Positions 8,111 through 17,304 are shown, counted from the stretch's first letter. The stretch is 64,000 nucleotides of DNA from Streptomyces sp. NBC_00224 (GCF_041435195.1 NZ_CP108106.1:3162001-3226000); one strand, 5' to 3'. A program made the numbers and translations. The notes: generated from the letters alone by a model not told the origin.

Positions 8111-9124
8111 GTGCACCCGGTGCGCACCACACGCACATCACGCCTACTCACGGGCGCGCTGATCTCCGTACTCGCCCTCACGGGCTGCGGCACGAGTACG
8201 AGCGGTGGCGGCCCCACCCCGGCCGCCTCCGCCGACCGCGCCGAGCCGCTCGCCGCGCGGGACATCGCGGTGCCCCGCCTCCCCGCCACCGTCGAATCGG
8301 CCGACGGCCGACGCGTCGAAGTGGCCTCCGCCGACCGGATCGTGCCGCTCACCGGCTCGCTCAGCGAGATCGTCTTCTCGCTCGGCCTGGGCGGCCACGT
8401 CGTCGCCCGGGACATCACCGCCACCTTCGAACAGGCCGCGAAACTCCCGGTGGTGACCCGCGCCCACGACGTCTCGGCCGAAAGCGTGCTCTCCCTGAGG
8501 CCGACGCTCGTCCTCGCCGACACCGAGACGGGCCCCGCCGAGGCGATCGGCCAGATCCGCGCCGCCGGGATCCCGCTCGTGGTGGTCGCGCCCGCCAAGA
8601 ACCTCAGCGACGTGGGCCGACGCATCACGACCGTGGCCGGGGCCCTGGGCGTACCGGGGGCGGGCCGACAGCTCGTCACCCGGACCGAGGACCGGATCTC
8701 GGCCGTACGCAAGGGCGTTCCGGCCGCGCCGGACGGCAGGAAGCCGCGCGTCGCCTTCCTCTATCTGCGCGGCTCGGCCGCCGTCTATCTGCTCGGCGGC
8801 GCCGCGTCCGGCGCGCCCTCGCTCCTTGAGGCGGCGGGCGCGGTCGACGCGGGCGCGGAGTCGGGTCTGCGCAAGGACTTCACGCCGCTCACCAGCGAGG
8901 CGCTGGTCAAGGCCGCGCCGGACGCGATTCTCGTGATGCGCAAGGGACTTGAGTCGGTGGGCGGGGTCGGCGGGCTGTTGAAGATCCCGGGCGTCGCCCA
9001 GACCCCGGCCGGGCTCGACCGCCGGATCGTCTCCATCGACGACGGCGTGCTCCTCAACTACGGCCCCCGCACGGACCAGGTCCTGAAGTCGCTGGTGGAC
9101 CAGCTGTACAAGGGCACCAAGTGA
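8111..9124 (+). CDS. hmuT: Haem ABC transporter substrate-binding lipoprotein
   Basis: 337 residues. The lipoprotein signal ends in LALTGC, giving Cys26 as the lipidated residue. A class III periplasmic-binding fold follows, with family marks RIVPLTGSLSEIVFSLGLG, VVARDITATF, the SLRPTLVLADTETGP segment and a C-terminal VSIDDGVLLNYGPRT. It binds haem delivered by surface HtaA proteins and hands it to HmuU. The start codon is GTG, either 8111 or 8120; an AGGA precedes both but its spacing decides neither. The stop overlaps hmuU as GTGA. Expression should be iron-repressed through the box at 7981. Confidence 0.93.
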   Translation: MHPVRTTRTSRLLTGALISVLALTGCGTSTSGGGPTPAASADRAEPLAARDIAVPRLPATVESADGRRVEVASADRIVPLTGSLSEIVFSLGLGGHVVARDITATFEQAAKLPVVTRAHDVSAESVLSLRPTLVLADTETGPAEAIGQIRAAGIPLVVVAPAKNLSDVGRRITTVAGALGVPGAGRQLVTRTEDRISAVRKGVPAAPDGRKPRVAFLYLRGSAAVYLLGGAASGAPSLLEAAGAVDAGAESGLRKDFTPLTSEALVKAAPDAILVMRKGLESVGGVGGLLKIPGVAQTPAGLDRRIVSIDDGVLLNYGPRTDQVLKSLVDQLYKGTK

Positions 9125-10212
9125 CGGCCTCCCCGATCGAAGCGGCTCCCGCCGAAGTGCGCGATCCCGTCGCGAGGTCCCGCCGCCCCACGCCCGCCTG
9201 GGCGCTCACCGTCGCCCTGGCCGCCGCCCTGCTGGTGCTCGCCCTGCTCTCCGCGGGCATCGGGGCGTACCACATCCCCCTCTCCGACGTGCTCGGTTCG
9301 GTCCGCCACCGGGCGGGGCTCGGCGGGCACCCGCTCGACCGGGTCGGCGAGAGTGTGCTGTGGAACGTACGGCTGCCCCGGGTGGTCCTCGCCCTGCTCG
9401 TCGGGGCCTCGCTCGGGTGCGCGGGGGCGCTGACGCAGGGCGTGTTCGGCAATCCGCTGGCCGAACCGGGTGTCATCGGGATCTCGTCGGGTGCGGCGGT
9501 CGGCGCGGCCGGCTCGATCGCGCTCGGGCTGAGCTTCCTCGGCACCTGGACCGTGACGCTCTGCGCCTTCGCCGCCGGGCTCGTCACCGTCCTGCTCGTC
9601 TACGCCCTGTCCCGCTCGGGCGGCCGTACGGAAGTGGTCACCCTGATCCTCACGGGCATCGCCGTGAACGCCTTCGCGGGCGCGCTCATCGGCCTGTCCG
9701 TCTTCTTCGCGGACAGCGCGCAGCTCTCCCAGATCACGTTCTGGCAGCTCGGTTCGCTCGCCCAGGCCACCTGGCCCAAGGTGCTGGCCGTGCTGCCCTG
9801 CGCGGTGGTGGGCCTGGCCGTCGCCCCGCTGTACGCCCGCAAGCTGGACCTGCTCGCGCTCGGCGAGCGCCCGGCCCGGCATCTGGGCGTGGACGTGGAG
9901 CGGCTGCGGATCGTTCTCGTCCTGGTGGTCGCGCTGCTGACGGCGGCCGCGGTCGCGGTGGCCGGGGTCATCACGTTCGTCGGGCTGCTCGTGCCGCATC
10001 TGCTGCGGATGGCTGCCGGGCCCGGGCACCGGTTCCTGGTGCCCGGGAGCGCGCTCGGCGGGGCCGTCGTGCTGGTCGCGGGCGATCTCGCGGCCAGGAC
10101 CGCCGCCGCGCCCGCCGAGCTCCCCCTCGGCGTGCTCACCGCGCTCATCGGCAGCCCGTTCTTCTTCTGGCTGCTGCGCAGGACCCGTCGTGGACAAGGT
10201 GGTTGGGCATGA
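9121..10212 (+). CDS. hmuU: Haem ABC transporter permease (FecCD family)
   Basis: 363 residues with about ten transmembrane helices. FecCD marks are WNVRLPRVVLALLVGASLGCAG, the QGVFGNPLAEPGVIGISSGA loop, the coupling-helix area ERPARHLGVDVERLR, and VAGVITFVGLLVPHLLRM. It forms the haem channel across the membrane as a dimer driven by HmuV. Translation is coupled to hmuT by a GTGA overlap and to hmuV by an ATGA overlap. Confidence 0.95.
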   Translation: MTASPIEAAPAEVRDPVARSRRPTPAWALTVALAAALLVLALLSAGIGAYHIPLSDVLGSVRHRAGLGGHPLDRVGESVLWNVRLPRVVLALLVGASLGCAGALTQGVFGNPLAEPGVIGISSGAAVGAAGSIALGLSFLGTWTVTLCAFAAGLVTVLLVYALSRSGGRTEVVTLILTGIAVNAFAGALIGLSVFFADSAQLSQITFWQLGSLAQATWPKVLAVLPCAVVGLAVAPLYARKLDLLALGERPARHLGVDVERLRIVLVLVVALLTAAAVAVAGVITFVGLLVPHLLRMAAGPGHRFLVPGSALGGAVVLVAGDLAARTAAAPAELPLGVLTALIGSPFFFWLLRRTRRGQGGWA

Positions 10213-11156
10213 GGTTCGCAGGGATCACGGCAGCGCGCCGCAGGAGCGTGCCCCGGCCCGCCGCCCCTGGCGAGGTCCTGGCCGAGGCGCGCGGGCTGCG
10301 GGTGCGCCTGGGCGGGCGGACCGTGCTCGACGGAGTGTCGGTCCGGGCCCGCGCCGGGGAGGTGCTCGCGCTGGTGGGGCCGAACGGCGCGGGCAAGTCG
10401 ACCCTGCTGGCGGCGCTCGCCGGGGACCTCACCGCCTCGGCGGGCGAGGTGCGGATCGACGGGCGGCCGCTCGCCGACTGGTCCCCGGGCGATCTGGCGC
10501 TGCGCCGCGCGGTGCTCCCCCAGTCCGCCGCGCTCTCCTTCCCCTTCCCGGTCGAGGAGGTGGTCCGGATGGGCCGGGCGCCCTGGGCCGGGACTCCTGG
10601 GGAGGACGAGGACGACGCGGTGGTCGCGGCGGCCATGGCGGCCACCGAGGTCGCCCCGTTCGCCGCCCGGCCGTACGCCGCCCTGTCCGGGGGCGAGCGC
10701 GCCCGGGTGGCGCTGGCCCGGGTGCTGGCCCAGCGCACCCCGGTGCTGCTGCTCGACGAGCCGACCGCCGCGCTCGACCTGCGCCACCAGGAGCTGGTGC
10801 TGCGGCTGTGCCGGGAGCGGGCCGGGGCCGGGGACGCCGTGGTGGTCGTACTGCACGACCTGGGGCTCGCGGCGGCGTACGCGGACCGGGCGGCCGTGCT
10901 GCACGCCGGGGTGGTCGCGGCGGAGGGGGCGCCCGCCGAGGTGTTCGGCCAGGAGCTGCTGAGCCGGGTCTACCGGCAGCCGGTGGAGGTCTTCCCGCAC
11001 CCGGAGACCGGGGTTCCGCTGGTGCTGCCCAAACGAGAGCCCGTACGGAGTCACGGGGGCGCAAAGAAGCGTGCGGGGGCGCAAGAAATCAGCCATGCGC
11101 AGGGGTGTGAGCCGGGGGCGAAACAGGTGGATCATGCTCCACGCAGCGCCGCTTGA
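10209..11156 (+). CDS. hmuV: Haem ABC transporter ATP-binding protein
   Basis: 315 residues from the ATG at 10209, overlapping the hmuU stop. Walker A GPNGAGKST is at residues 57-65, the Q-loop in VLPQSAALSF, the signature LSGGERARV near 160, Walker B VLLLDEPT near 181, and the switch His in VVLHDLG. The last 40 or so residues after VLPKREP are low-complexity, longer than in typical HmuV, and may be dispensable. It powers haem import with HmuTU. Confidence 0.94.
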   Translation: MRFAGITAARRRSVPRPAAPGEVLAEARGLRVRLGGRTVLDGVSVRARAGEVLALVGPNGAGKSTLLAALAGDLTASAGEVRIDGRPLADWSPGDLALRRAVLPQSAALSFPFPVEEVVRMGRAPWAGTPGEDEDDAVVAAAMAATEVAPFAARPYAALSGGERARVALARVLAQRTPVLLLDEPTAALDLRHQELVLRLCRERAGAGDAVVVVLHDLGLAAAYADRAAVLHAGVVAAEGAPAEVFGQELLSRVYRQPVEVFPHPETGVPLVLPKREPVRSHGGAKKRAGAQEISHAQGCEPGAKQVDHAPRSAA

Positions 11157-11258
11157 CCATCCCTTGACTCCACCATGGCTTTCCTGTGATTGGCCTGTTA
11201 TCGACGGCCGCGACCGGTCGGGAGGTGAGAGCTGAATCACTGACCCGATGGGTATCGG

Positions 11259-11292
11259 TCAGGTAAGCCTCGGTTAAGTTAGGTCCGCCTCA
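11259..11292. promoter_or_regulatory. Degenerate iron boxes before efeO
   Basis: TCAGGTAAGCCTCG at 11259-11272 and TTAGGTCCGCCTCA at 11279-11292 keep the AGGT-N3-CCT core of iron boxes but not the full palindrome. They end 29 bases before the efeO ATG. Weaker DmdR/IdeR control is likely. Confidence 0.6.
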
Positions 11293-11321
11293 CCCCCTGA
11301 CCGAAACCCCGTGGAGCCCGC

Positions 11322-12461
11322 ATGCGAGCCGTCCGTCTCTCCGTAGTCACCGCCGCCACGGCCGTGGCGGCTCTGGCCGCCGTCACGGGCTGCTCCTCGA
11401 AGAGCGACTCCAAGAGCGCCGACGGCGCCATCCAGGTCACCGCCTCCGACGACGCCTGCAAGCTGTCGAAGACGGAGTTCGCGGCCGGCCACGTGCAGTT
11501 CGCCATCGAGAACAAGGGCAACAAGGTCACCGAGGTCTATCTGCTCTTCCCGGACGACCGGATCGTCGCCGAGCGCGAGAACATCGGCCCGGGCACGAAG
11601 CAGAACCTCACCGCCGAGGTGAAGGCCGGTTCGTACGAGGTCGCCTGCAAGCCCGGTATGAAGGGCAGCGGCATCCGCCAGAAGGTCACCGTCACGGGCG
11701 GCCAGACCGCCAAGCGCGACCCCAAGCTGGACGCGGCCGTCGCCGCCTACCGCACCTATGTGCAGCAGCAGGCCGACGACACCCTGCCGAAGCTGAAGAC
11801 CTTCACCGACGCCATCGCGGCCGGTGACGTCGAGGGCGCCAAGAAGGCGTACGCGCCCTCGCGCATCGGCTGGGAGCGCACCGAGCCGGTCGCGGAGTCC
11901 TTCGGCGACATCGACCCGAAGACGGACGTGCGCGAGGACGGCCTGGAGAAGGGCCAGACGTGGACCGGCTGGCACCGCCTGGAGAAGGCGCTGTGGGCCG
12001 ACGGCAAGATCGGTGACGAGGAGAAGAAGCTGGGCGTCCAGCTCTCCAAGGACATCGCGGACTGGCAGAAGCGCGTCGGCACCGCCGAGATCACCCCGAC
12101 CTCCATGGCCAACGGCGCCAAGGAGCTCCTGGACGAGGTCGCCACCGGCAAGGTCACCGGCGAGGAAGAGCGCTACAGCCACACCGACCTGGTCGACTTC
12201 AAGGCCAACGTCGAGGGCGCCCAGAAGGCGTACGAGCTGCTCAAGCCGGTCGCCTCGAAGAACGACCCGGCGCTGACCGCCGAGCTCGACAAGCAGTTCG
12301 CCGCGATCGAGGCCCAGCTCGACAAGTACCGCACCGACAAGAGCTCGTACGAGTTCACCTCGTACGACAAGGTCGGCCCGAGCGACCGCAAGCAGCTGTC
12401 CGACGGCGTGAACGCGCTCAGCGAGCCGCTCTCCAAGCTCGCCGCCGCCGTCGCCAAGTAA
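11322..12461 (+). CDS. efeO: Iron uptake system lipoprotein EfeO
   Basis: 379 residues. The lipobox AAVTGC ends the signal peptide. An N-terminal cupredoxin-like domain (about 35-125, DDACKLSKTEFAAGHVQF...EVACKPGM) precedes an M75/imelysin-like domain (about 135-375) carrying the GWHRLEKALW motif. It is the periplasmic-side iron-binding partner of the EfeUOB high-affinity ferrous-iron importer. GGAG precedes the ATG by five bases. It is the first gene of efeO-efeB-efeU. Confidence 0.95.
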   Translation: MRAVRLSVVTAATAVAALAAVTGCSSKSDSKSADGAIQVTASDDACKLSKTEFAAGHVQFAIENKGNKVTEVYLLFPDDRIVAERENIGPGTKQNLTAEVKAGSYEVACKPGMKGSGIRQKVTVTGGQTAKRDPKLDAAVAAYRTYVQQQADDTLPKLKTFTDAIAAGDVEGAKKAYAPSRIGWERTEPVAESFGDIDPKTDVREDGLEKGQTWTGWHRLEKALWADGKIGDEEKKLGVQLSKDIADWQKRVGTAEITPTSMANGAKELLDEVATGKVTGEEERYSHTDLVDFKANVEGAQKAYELLKPVASKNDPALTAELDKQFAAIEAQLDKYRTDKSSYEFTSYDKVGPSDRKQLSDGVNALSEPLSKLAAAVAK

Positions 12462-12495
12462 CACCGCACGCAGACAGAACAGGAGGGGATCCGCC

Positions 12496-13788
12496 ATGAG
12501 CGACACGACCGACGCCGGCGCCGGCACCACCACCGACGCCGCCGGGGGCACCACGTCCTCTGCCCCGTCCCGCCGTTCCCTGCTCGGCTGGGGCGGTGCG
12601 GGCCTGGCGCTCGGCGCCGCCGCGGCGGGCGGTGCCGTCGCCGCCGTGCGCGACGACGGGAGCGACGCGGTGCCCGCCGCCGACACCGGCGCCGCCGTGC
12701 CGTTCTACGGCGCCCACCAGGCCGGCATCGCCACCGCGGTCCAGGACCGGCTGCACTTCGCCGCGTTCGACGTGACCACCAAGGACCGGGCCGAGCTGAT
12801 CCAGCTCCTCAAGGACTGGACGGCCGCCGCGGCGCGCATGACCGCGGGCCAGACGGTCGGCGAGGGCGCCTACGGCGGCCTCGCGGAGGCGCCGCCGGAC
12901 GACACCGGCGAGGCGCTCGGCCTCAAGCCGTCCCGGCTCACCCTGACGATCGGCTTCGGCCCCTCGCTCTTCGCCAAGGGCCGCTTCGGCCTGGAGGGCA
13001 AGCGGCCCGAGGCGCTGGTCGACATCCCGAAGTTCCCCGGCGACAACCTCGATCCCGCGCGCAGCGACGGCGACCTGTGCGTCCAGGCGTGCGCGGACGA
13101 CCCGCAGGTCGCGGTGCACGCGATCCGCAACCTGGCCCGGATCGGCATGGGCAAGACCGCCATCCGCTGGTCGCAGCTCGGCTTCGGCAAGACCTCCTCG
13201 ACGACACCGGACGCCCAGACCCCGCGCAACATGATGGGCTTCAAGGACGGCACCCGGAACGTCTCGGGCACCGACGCCGCCGCCCTGGACAAGCACGTCT
13301 GGGTCGGCGAGAAGGACGGCTCGCCCTGGCTGGCCGGCGGCTCCTACCTGGTGGCCCGCCGCATCCGGATGCACATCGAGACCTGGGACCGCACCTCGCT
13401 GTCGGAGCAGGAGGACATCTTCGGCCGCGACAAGGGCGAGGGCGCCCCGGTCGGCAAGGCCAAGGAGCGCGACGAGCCGTTCCTGAAGGCGATGAAGCCG
13501 GACGCGCACGTGCGCCTGGCGCACCCCGACACCAACAGCGGGGCGACGATCCTGCGCCGCGGCTACTCCTTCACGGACGGCACGGACGGCCTCGGCCGCC
13601 TGGACGCGGGCCTGTTCTTCCTCGCCTACCAGCGGGACGTCCGCAAGGGCTTCCTGCCGGTGCAGCGCAGCCTCGCGGGCCACGACGCGCTCAACGAGTA
13701 CATCCAGCACGTGAGTTCGGCGATTTTCGCCGTCCCGCCGGGCATCCGCGACAAGGATGACTGGTGGGGCCGGGCACTGTTCAGCTGA
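12496..13788 (+). CDS. efeB: Deferrochelatase/DyP-type haem peroxidase EfeB
   Basis: 430 residues. A Tat signal with Arg26-Arg27 in SRRSLLGWGGAGLAL exports the folded haemoprotein. The DyP signature GFKDGTRN carries the catalytic Asp. The proximal-His region falls in the MHIETWDRTSL area, and the C-terminal GLFFLAYQRDVRKGF is typical. It oxidises ferrous iron for EfeU and may extract iron from haem. AGGAGGGG precedes the ATG. It lies 34 bases after efeO. Confidence 0.95.
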   Translation: MSDTTDAGAGTTTDAAGGTTSSAPSRRSLLGWGGAGLALGAAAAGGAVAAVRDDGSDAVPAADTGAAVPFYGAHQAGIATAVQDRLHFAAFDVTTKDRAELIQLLKDWTAAAARMTAGQTVGEGAYGGLAEAPPDDTGEALGLKPSRLTLTIGFGPSLFAKGRFGLEGKRPEALVDIPKFPGDNLDPARSDGDLCVQACADDPQVAVHAIRNLARIGMGKTAIRWSQLGFGKTSSTTPDAQTPRNMMGFKDGTRNVSGTDAAALDKHVWVGEKDGSPWLAGGSYLVARRIRMHIETWDRTSLSEQEDIFGRDKGEGAPVGKAKERDEPFLKAMKPDAHVRLAHPDTNSGATILRRGYSFTDGTDGLGRLDAGLFFLAYQRDVRKGFLPVQRSLAGHDALNEYIQHVSSAIFAVPPGIRDKDDWWGRALFS

Positions 13789-13813
13789 TCGGCCGAGGGC
13801 TGAGGGGAATCTA

Positions 13814-14809
13814 ATGTTCGGCAATTATCTGATCGGCCTGCGCGAGGGTCTGGAAGCCAGTCTGGTCGTCTGCATCCTCGTCGCGTACCTGGTCAAGACG
13901 GGTCACCGCGAGGCGCTGCGGCCGATCTGGATCGGCGTCGGCGTCGCCGTCCTGGTCGCGCTGGGCTTCGGCGCGGGCCTGGAGTTCGGCTCGCAGGAGA
14001 TGACGTTCAAGGCCCAGGAGGCGCTCGGCGGCTCGCTGTCGGTCGTCGCCGTCTGCCTGGTGACCTGGATGGTCTTCTGGATGCGGCGCACCGCGCGGTT
14101 CCTGAAGTCCGAGCTCCAGGGCAAGCTGGACGCGGCGCTGCGGCTCGGCACCGGCGCCCTGGTCGCCACCGCGTTCCTGGCGGTCGGCCGGGAGGGCCTG
14201 GAGACCTCGCTGTTCGTCTGGACGTCCGTGCACGCGGCCGGGTCCGACAGCGGCAACACGGACCCCCTGATCGGCGCGCTCCTCGGGCTCGCCACCGCGG
14301 TGTTCCTGGGCTGGCTCTTCTACCGGGGCGCGCTCAAGATCAACCTGGCGAAGTTCTTCACCTGGACCGGCGCGATGCTGGTCGTGGTCGCGGCGGGCGT
14401 GCTCGCGTACGGCGTGCACGACCTCCAGGAGGCCGACTTCGTCCCGGGCATCAAGAACCTGGCGTTCGACATCAGCTCGACGATCCCGCCGGACAGCTGG
14501 TACGGCACGGTCCTCAAGGGCGTCCTCAACTTCCAGCCCGACCCGACCGTCCTCCAGGTCACGGTGTGGGCGCTGTACCTCATCCCCACGCTCGCACTGT
14601 TCTTCGCCCCGGTAGGGTTCGCGAAGTCCGCCGGGAGCGCCGCTCCCGCGGCGGCGGCCAAGCAGGACGAGGGGCAGAAGGCAGTCCATGAGCAGGGTGA
14701 GTCGGCTGACGGCGGCGCTCGCGACGGTGACCGTACTGACGGTGACGGCGAGCGGCTGCGTGACGGTGCACGGCGAGCGGGAAGTAGTACCGTCGGCGAC
14801 CAGGGCTGA
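13814..14809 (+). CDS. efeU: Ferrous iron permease EfeU
   Basis: 331 residues, seven predicted membrane helices, FTR1/OFeT family. The two iron-conducting motifs are REGLE at residues 10-14 and REGLE near 126-130. GAGGGGA precedes the ATG at 13814. After the last helix (about residue 270) the protein has a long hydrophilic tail. The final 40 codons overlap the start of the next lipoprotein gene in another frame by 122 bases, which is unusual and may mean the tail is not conserved. Confidence 0.94.
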   Translation: MFGNYLIGLREGLEASLVVCILVAYLVKTGHREALRPIWIGVGVAVLVALGFGAGLEFGSQEMTFKAQEALGGSLSVVAVCLVTWMVFWMRRTARFLKSELQGKLDAALRLGTGALVATAFLAVGREGLETSLFVWTSVHAAGSDSGNTDPLIGALLGLATAVFLGWLFYRGALKINLAKFFTWTGAMLVVVAAGVLAYGVHDLQEADFVPGIKNLAFDISSTIPPDSWYGTVLKGVLNFQPDPTVLQVTVWALYLIPTLALFFAPVGFAKSAGSAAPAAAAKQDEGQKAVHEQGESADGGARDGDRTDGDGERLRDGARRAGSSTVGDQG

Positions 14810-15668
14810 GGCCGCACAGGCGCTCAGGGACTTCACGGACGCGTACAACAGGGCCGACAAGGCCTTCGACCCGGCCCTCGACGCGGGCCGGGTCACCGGT
14901 CCGCTCGGGGCGGTCAACCAGGCGGGCCTCAAGGCCCGGCACGTCACCAACCCGGGCGGCAACCCGCAGCACGTGCCGCTGGAGCTGACCGACGCGAGGT
15001 TCGCGATACCCAGGAAGGCGGGCTGGCCGCGCTGGTTCGTCGCGGACACCGACTCCAACCGGGACAAGGACACGGGCCCGGACGACACGCGCTGGCTGCT
15101 GGTGTTCGTACGCGACGGCGTGAACGACGTCTGGAAGGTGGCCCACCTCTCGGTCCTGGCCCCCAAGGACGTCCCGGCCCTCGCTTCGGACAAGGACGGC
15201 TTCGCCGAGCCGATACGGCCGGACGACACCGGGCTCGCGGTGGCGCCGAAGGATCTGAGCGAGAGTTACGTGTCGTATCTGCGCACCGGCCGCCCCGAGA
15301 GCTTCGCGCCCGGCCCGCACACCACCGAGTGGCGCGAGCTGCGCAAGAAGAACGCGACGCGGCCGGGTCTGTCCACGCAGTACGTGGACCAGCCGCTCGA
15401 CAGCGGCGACTTCGCGCCCCTCGGTCTGCGCACCCGGGACGGCGGCGCGCTCGTCTTCTTCGCCAGTCGGCACTTCGAGCGGCAGACGGCGGCGAAGGGG
15501 GTCCGTCTGGACATCAACGCGGATGTTCGGGCGCTGATGACGGGCGAGGCCCGGTCGACCGTGACGAAGGAGCGGGTGTCGGACGACGCGGCGCTGGTCC
15601 CGGCGGGACGGGGCTCTGTCACCGTGATCAACCGGCTTCAGGGGCTTACGTCCGCGAAGGGCGAGTAG
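14688..15668 (+). CDS. Putative lipoprotein
   Basis: 326 residues. The signal peptide ends in a lipobox-like VTASGC. The mature part has no motif I recognise and looks like a soluble extracytoplasmic alpha/beta protein (for example PRWFVADTDSNRDKD and WLLVFVRDGVNDVWKVAHLSV). Its start lies inside the 3' end of efeU (122-base overlap), so it may be translated from the efe transcript. An iron-related role is possible but rests only on position. Confidence 0.8.
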   Translation: MSRVSRLTAALATVTVLTVTASGCVTVHGEREVVPSATRAEAAQALRDFTDAYNRADKAFDPALDAGRVTGPLGAVNQAGLKARHVTNPGGNPQHVPLELTDARFAIPRKAGWPRWFVADTDSNRDKDTGPDDTRWLLVFVRDGVNDVWKVAHLSVLAPKDVPALASDKDGFAEPIRPDDTGLAVAPKDLSESYVSYLRTGRPESFAPGPHTTEWRELRKKNATRPGLSTQYVDQPLDSGDFAPLGLRTRDGGALVFFASRHFERQTAAKGVRLDINADVRALMTGEARSTVTKERVSDDAALVPAGRGSVTVINRLQGLTSAKGE

Positions 15669-15679
15669 CTTGCAGGTCA

Positions 15680-15819
15680 GCTGCGGGCCGGTGGGGGCTG
15701 GTCGCGCAGTTCCCCGCGCCCCTTGAAATGCCGCTACGCGGCATCCCCGGGATCGCCCCGCAGGGGCGCATTAGGGGCGCGGGGAACTGCGCGAGCAGCC
15801 AAGCACGGTCCGCAGACGG
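15680..15819. repeat. Palindromic repeat, copy 4 (core inverted)
   Basis: The left arm (about 15680-15723) and right arm (about 15772-15819) are reverse complements. The core reads ATGCCGCTACGCGGCAT first and then the GCCCCGCAGGGGCGCATT module, the reverse orientation of copies 6 and 14. It separates two convergent genes. Confidence 0.88.
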
Positions 15820-15838
15820 AAGCGCACCCCCGCAGGGG

Positions 15839-16573
15839 CTACCGGCCCAGTGGCCAAGCCACCGCGTGCGCGTCCGCCACGCCATGCCTGGCGCACGCGT
15901 CCGTCAGGGTTTCCAGGAGTGTCAGGGGGTCCGGCAGGTCGTGCTCCGGGCCCCGTACCCAGGAAACCTCGTGGTCGCCGGGGAGGCGGGCCGGGGGGAC
16001 CAGGACGTAGCTGCCCCGGCAGTGCCAGCGCAGGCCGGGGTGCTCGTCCATCGTCTCGGGGTGGCAGTCCAGCTCGCAGGGCCACCACTCGTCCTCGTCC
16101 TCCGGCGTGCCACGCGTCGCCGTGAAGAAGAGCATCCGGGCCTGGTCGCCCACTCCGCCGGACTCGGCCACCGGGCCGACGTCGACACCCTCGGCGAGCA
16201 GCCGCTCCAGGGCCTCGCGGCCCGCTTCGAGGGGCACGTCCAGTACGTCGTGGACCATGCCCGTCGCCGTGATGAAGTTCGCCTCGGGCTGGCCCAGCGC
16301 CCACCGCTCGATCTGGGCACGGTCGGTGGTCGACTGGGTCTGCCAGGCGAACGAGACCGGATGGCGCGCCGGGGTCGGACAGCCCACGCGGTCACAGGAG
16401 CACCGGTAGCCGGCGGGGTACGCGGCCGGGGCGAGCGGCAGTTTCGCGGCGGCGGTGGCGAGCAGCAGGCCGAGGCGGTCCGCGTCGGCGCCGGGGGCGT
16501 CCTTGGGGCGCCTGCGCAGCCAGCGGGACAGCCTGCTCTGCGGACTGTCGGAACGCCCGTACTCCGCGCCCAT
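15839..16573 (-). CDS. Bifunctional primase/polymerase N-terminal domain protein
   Basis: 244 residues. The CSCDRVGCPTPARHPVSFAW stretch matches the Cys-rich loop and (K/R)HP motif of the Prim-Pol_N (archaeo-eukaryotic primase-like) domain; the downstream IERWALGQPEANFITATG is also typical. Only the N-terminal half of a full prim-pol enzyme is present. A clear DxD catalytic pair is not evident, because the expected position reads VLDVPLEAG. It may therefore bind nucleotides or DNA without synthesising a primer. Stand-alone versions are common on Streptomyces chromosomes. It has no obvious functional partner nearby. Confidence 0.8.
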   Translation of the reverse strand: MGAEYGRSDSPQSRLSRWLRRRPKDAPGADADRLGLLLATAAAKLPLAPAAYPAGYRCSCDRVGCPTPARHPVSFAWQTQSTTDRAQIERWALGQPEANFITATGMVHDVLDVPLEAGREALERLLAEGVDVGPVAESGGVGDQARMLFFTATRGTPEDEDEWWPCELDCHPETMDEHPGLRWHCRGSYVLVPPARLPGDHEVSWVRGPEHDLPDPLTLLETLTDACARHGVADAHAVAWPLGR

Positions 16574-16667
16574 CTATCCCCTCACCTCACCGTTGCCCCG
16601 CGAGAACCTTCCCCCATGCTCCCACCATCCTGCGCCCGGCGAGGCCGTACCCCCCAACCCGGGGCCC

Positions 16668-17264
16668 TCAGCGGGGGGTGAGTCCGCGCAGGGCGTATTC
16701 GACGACGGTGTCCGCGTACGCGTGGGTGAGCGGCAGGGTGCGCAGCAGCCAGCGGTGCGAGAGCGGGCCGACCAGCAGTTCCAGGGCGGTGCGCGGGTCG
16801 ACGTCGGCCCGTACCTCGCCCGCGTCCTGCGCGGACCGCAGCCGGTCCATGTACAGCCGAAGCTGAGGCTCCAGGAGGTTCTGCACGAACGCGGCGCAGA
16901 GCTCCGGGTCGATGACGCCCTCCGCCGCGAGCGCCCGGTACGGCGCGTCGGTCGCGGTGTCGTTGAGCTCGTCGACGGTGGCGCGCAGCACCAGTTTGAG
17001 GTCGGCCTCCAGGTCCCCGGTGTCGGGCAGGGCCACCTCGCCCTGGACGGCCTCGCGGCTGAGGTCGACGAACGCTTCGAGCAGGACCGCCGCCTTCGAG
17101 GGCCACCAGCGGTAGATGGTCTGCTTGCCGACCCCGGCGCGGGCGGCGATGCCCTCGATCGTCGTCTTCGCGTACCCGGCCTCGCCGACGAGGGAGAGAG
17201 CCGCGTCGTAGATCGCGCGCCGCGAGCGCTCGCTGCGGCGGGTGGAGTCGGGTGCGTTCGCCAT
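16668..17264 (-). CDS. TetR/AcrR-family repressor
   Basis: 198 residues. The N-terminal helix-turn-helix is clear at about residues 10-56: RRAIYDAALSLVGEAGYAKT, GIAARAGVGKQTIYRWWPSK. The C-terminal ligand domain (DLEADLKLVLRATVDELND onwards) is of the common TetR_C type. It is divergent from ddaH, with a palindrome at 17290 next to its own start, so autoregulation and control of ddaH are plausible. The ligand is unknown. Confidence 0.9.
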   Translation of the reverse strand: MANAPDSTRRSERSRRAIYDAALSLVGEAGYAKTTIEGIAARAGVGKQTIYRWWPSKAAVLLEAFVDLSREAVQGEVALPDTGDLEADLKLVLRATVDELNDTATDAPYRALAAEGVIDPELCAAFVQNLLEPQLRLYMDRLRSAQDAGEVRADVDPRTALELLVGPLSHRWLLRTLPLTHAYADTVVEYALRGLTPR

Positions 17265-17289
17265 GACGGGATCCTAGCGTCACCGAGGC

Positions 17290-17304
17290 GAAACGTATCG
17301 TCTC
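17290..17304. promoter_or_regulatory. Candidate TetR operator
   Basis: GAAACGTATCGTCTC is an imperfect 15-bp palindrome between the divergent TetR gene (26 bases from its start) and ddaH. The GAAACG/CGT(T/C)TC arms are typical of TetR-family operators. Confidence 0.55.
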
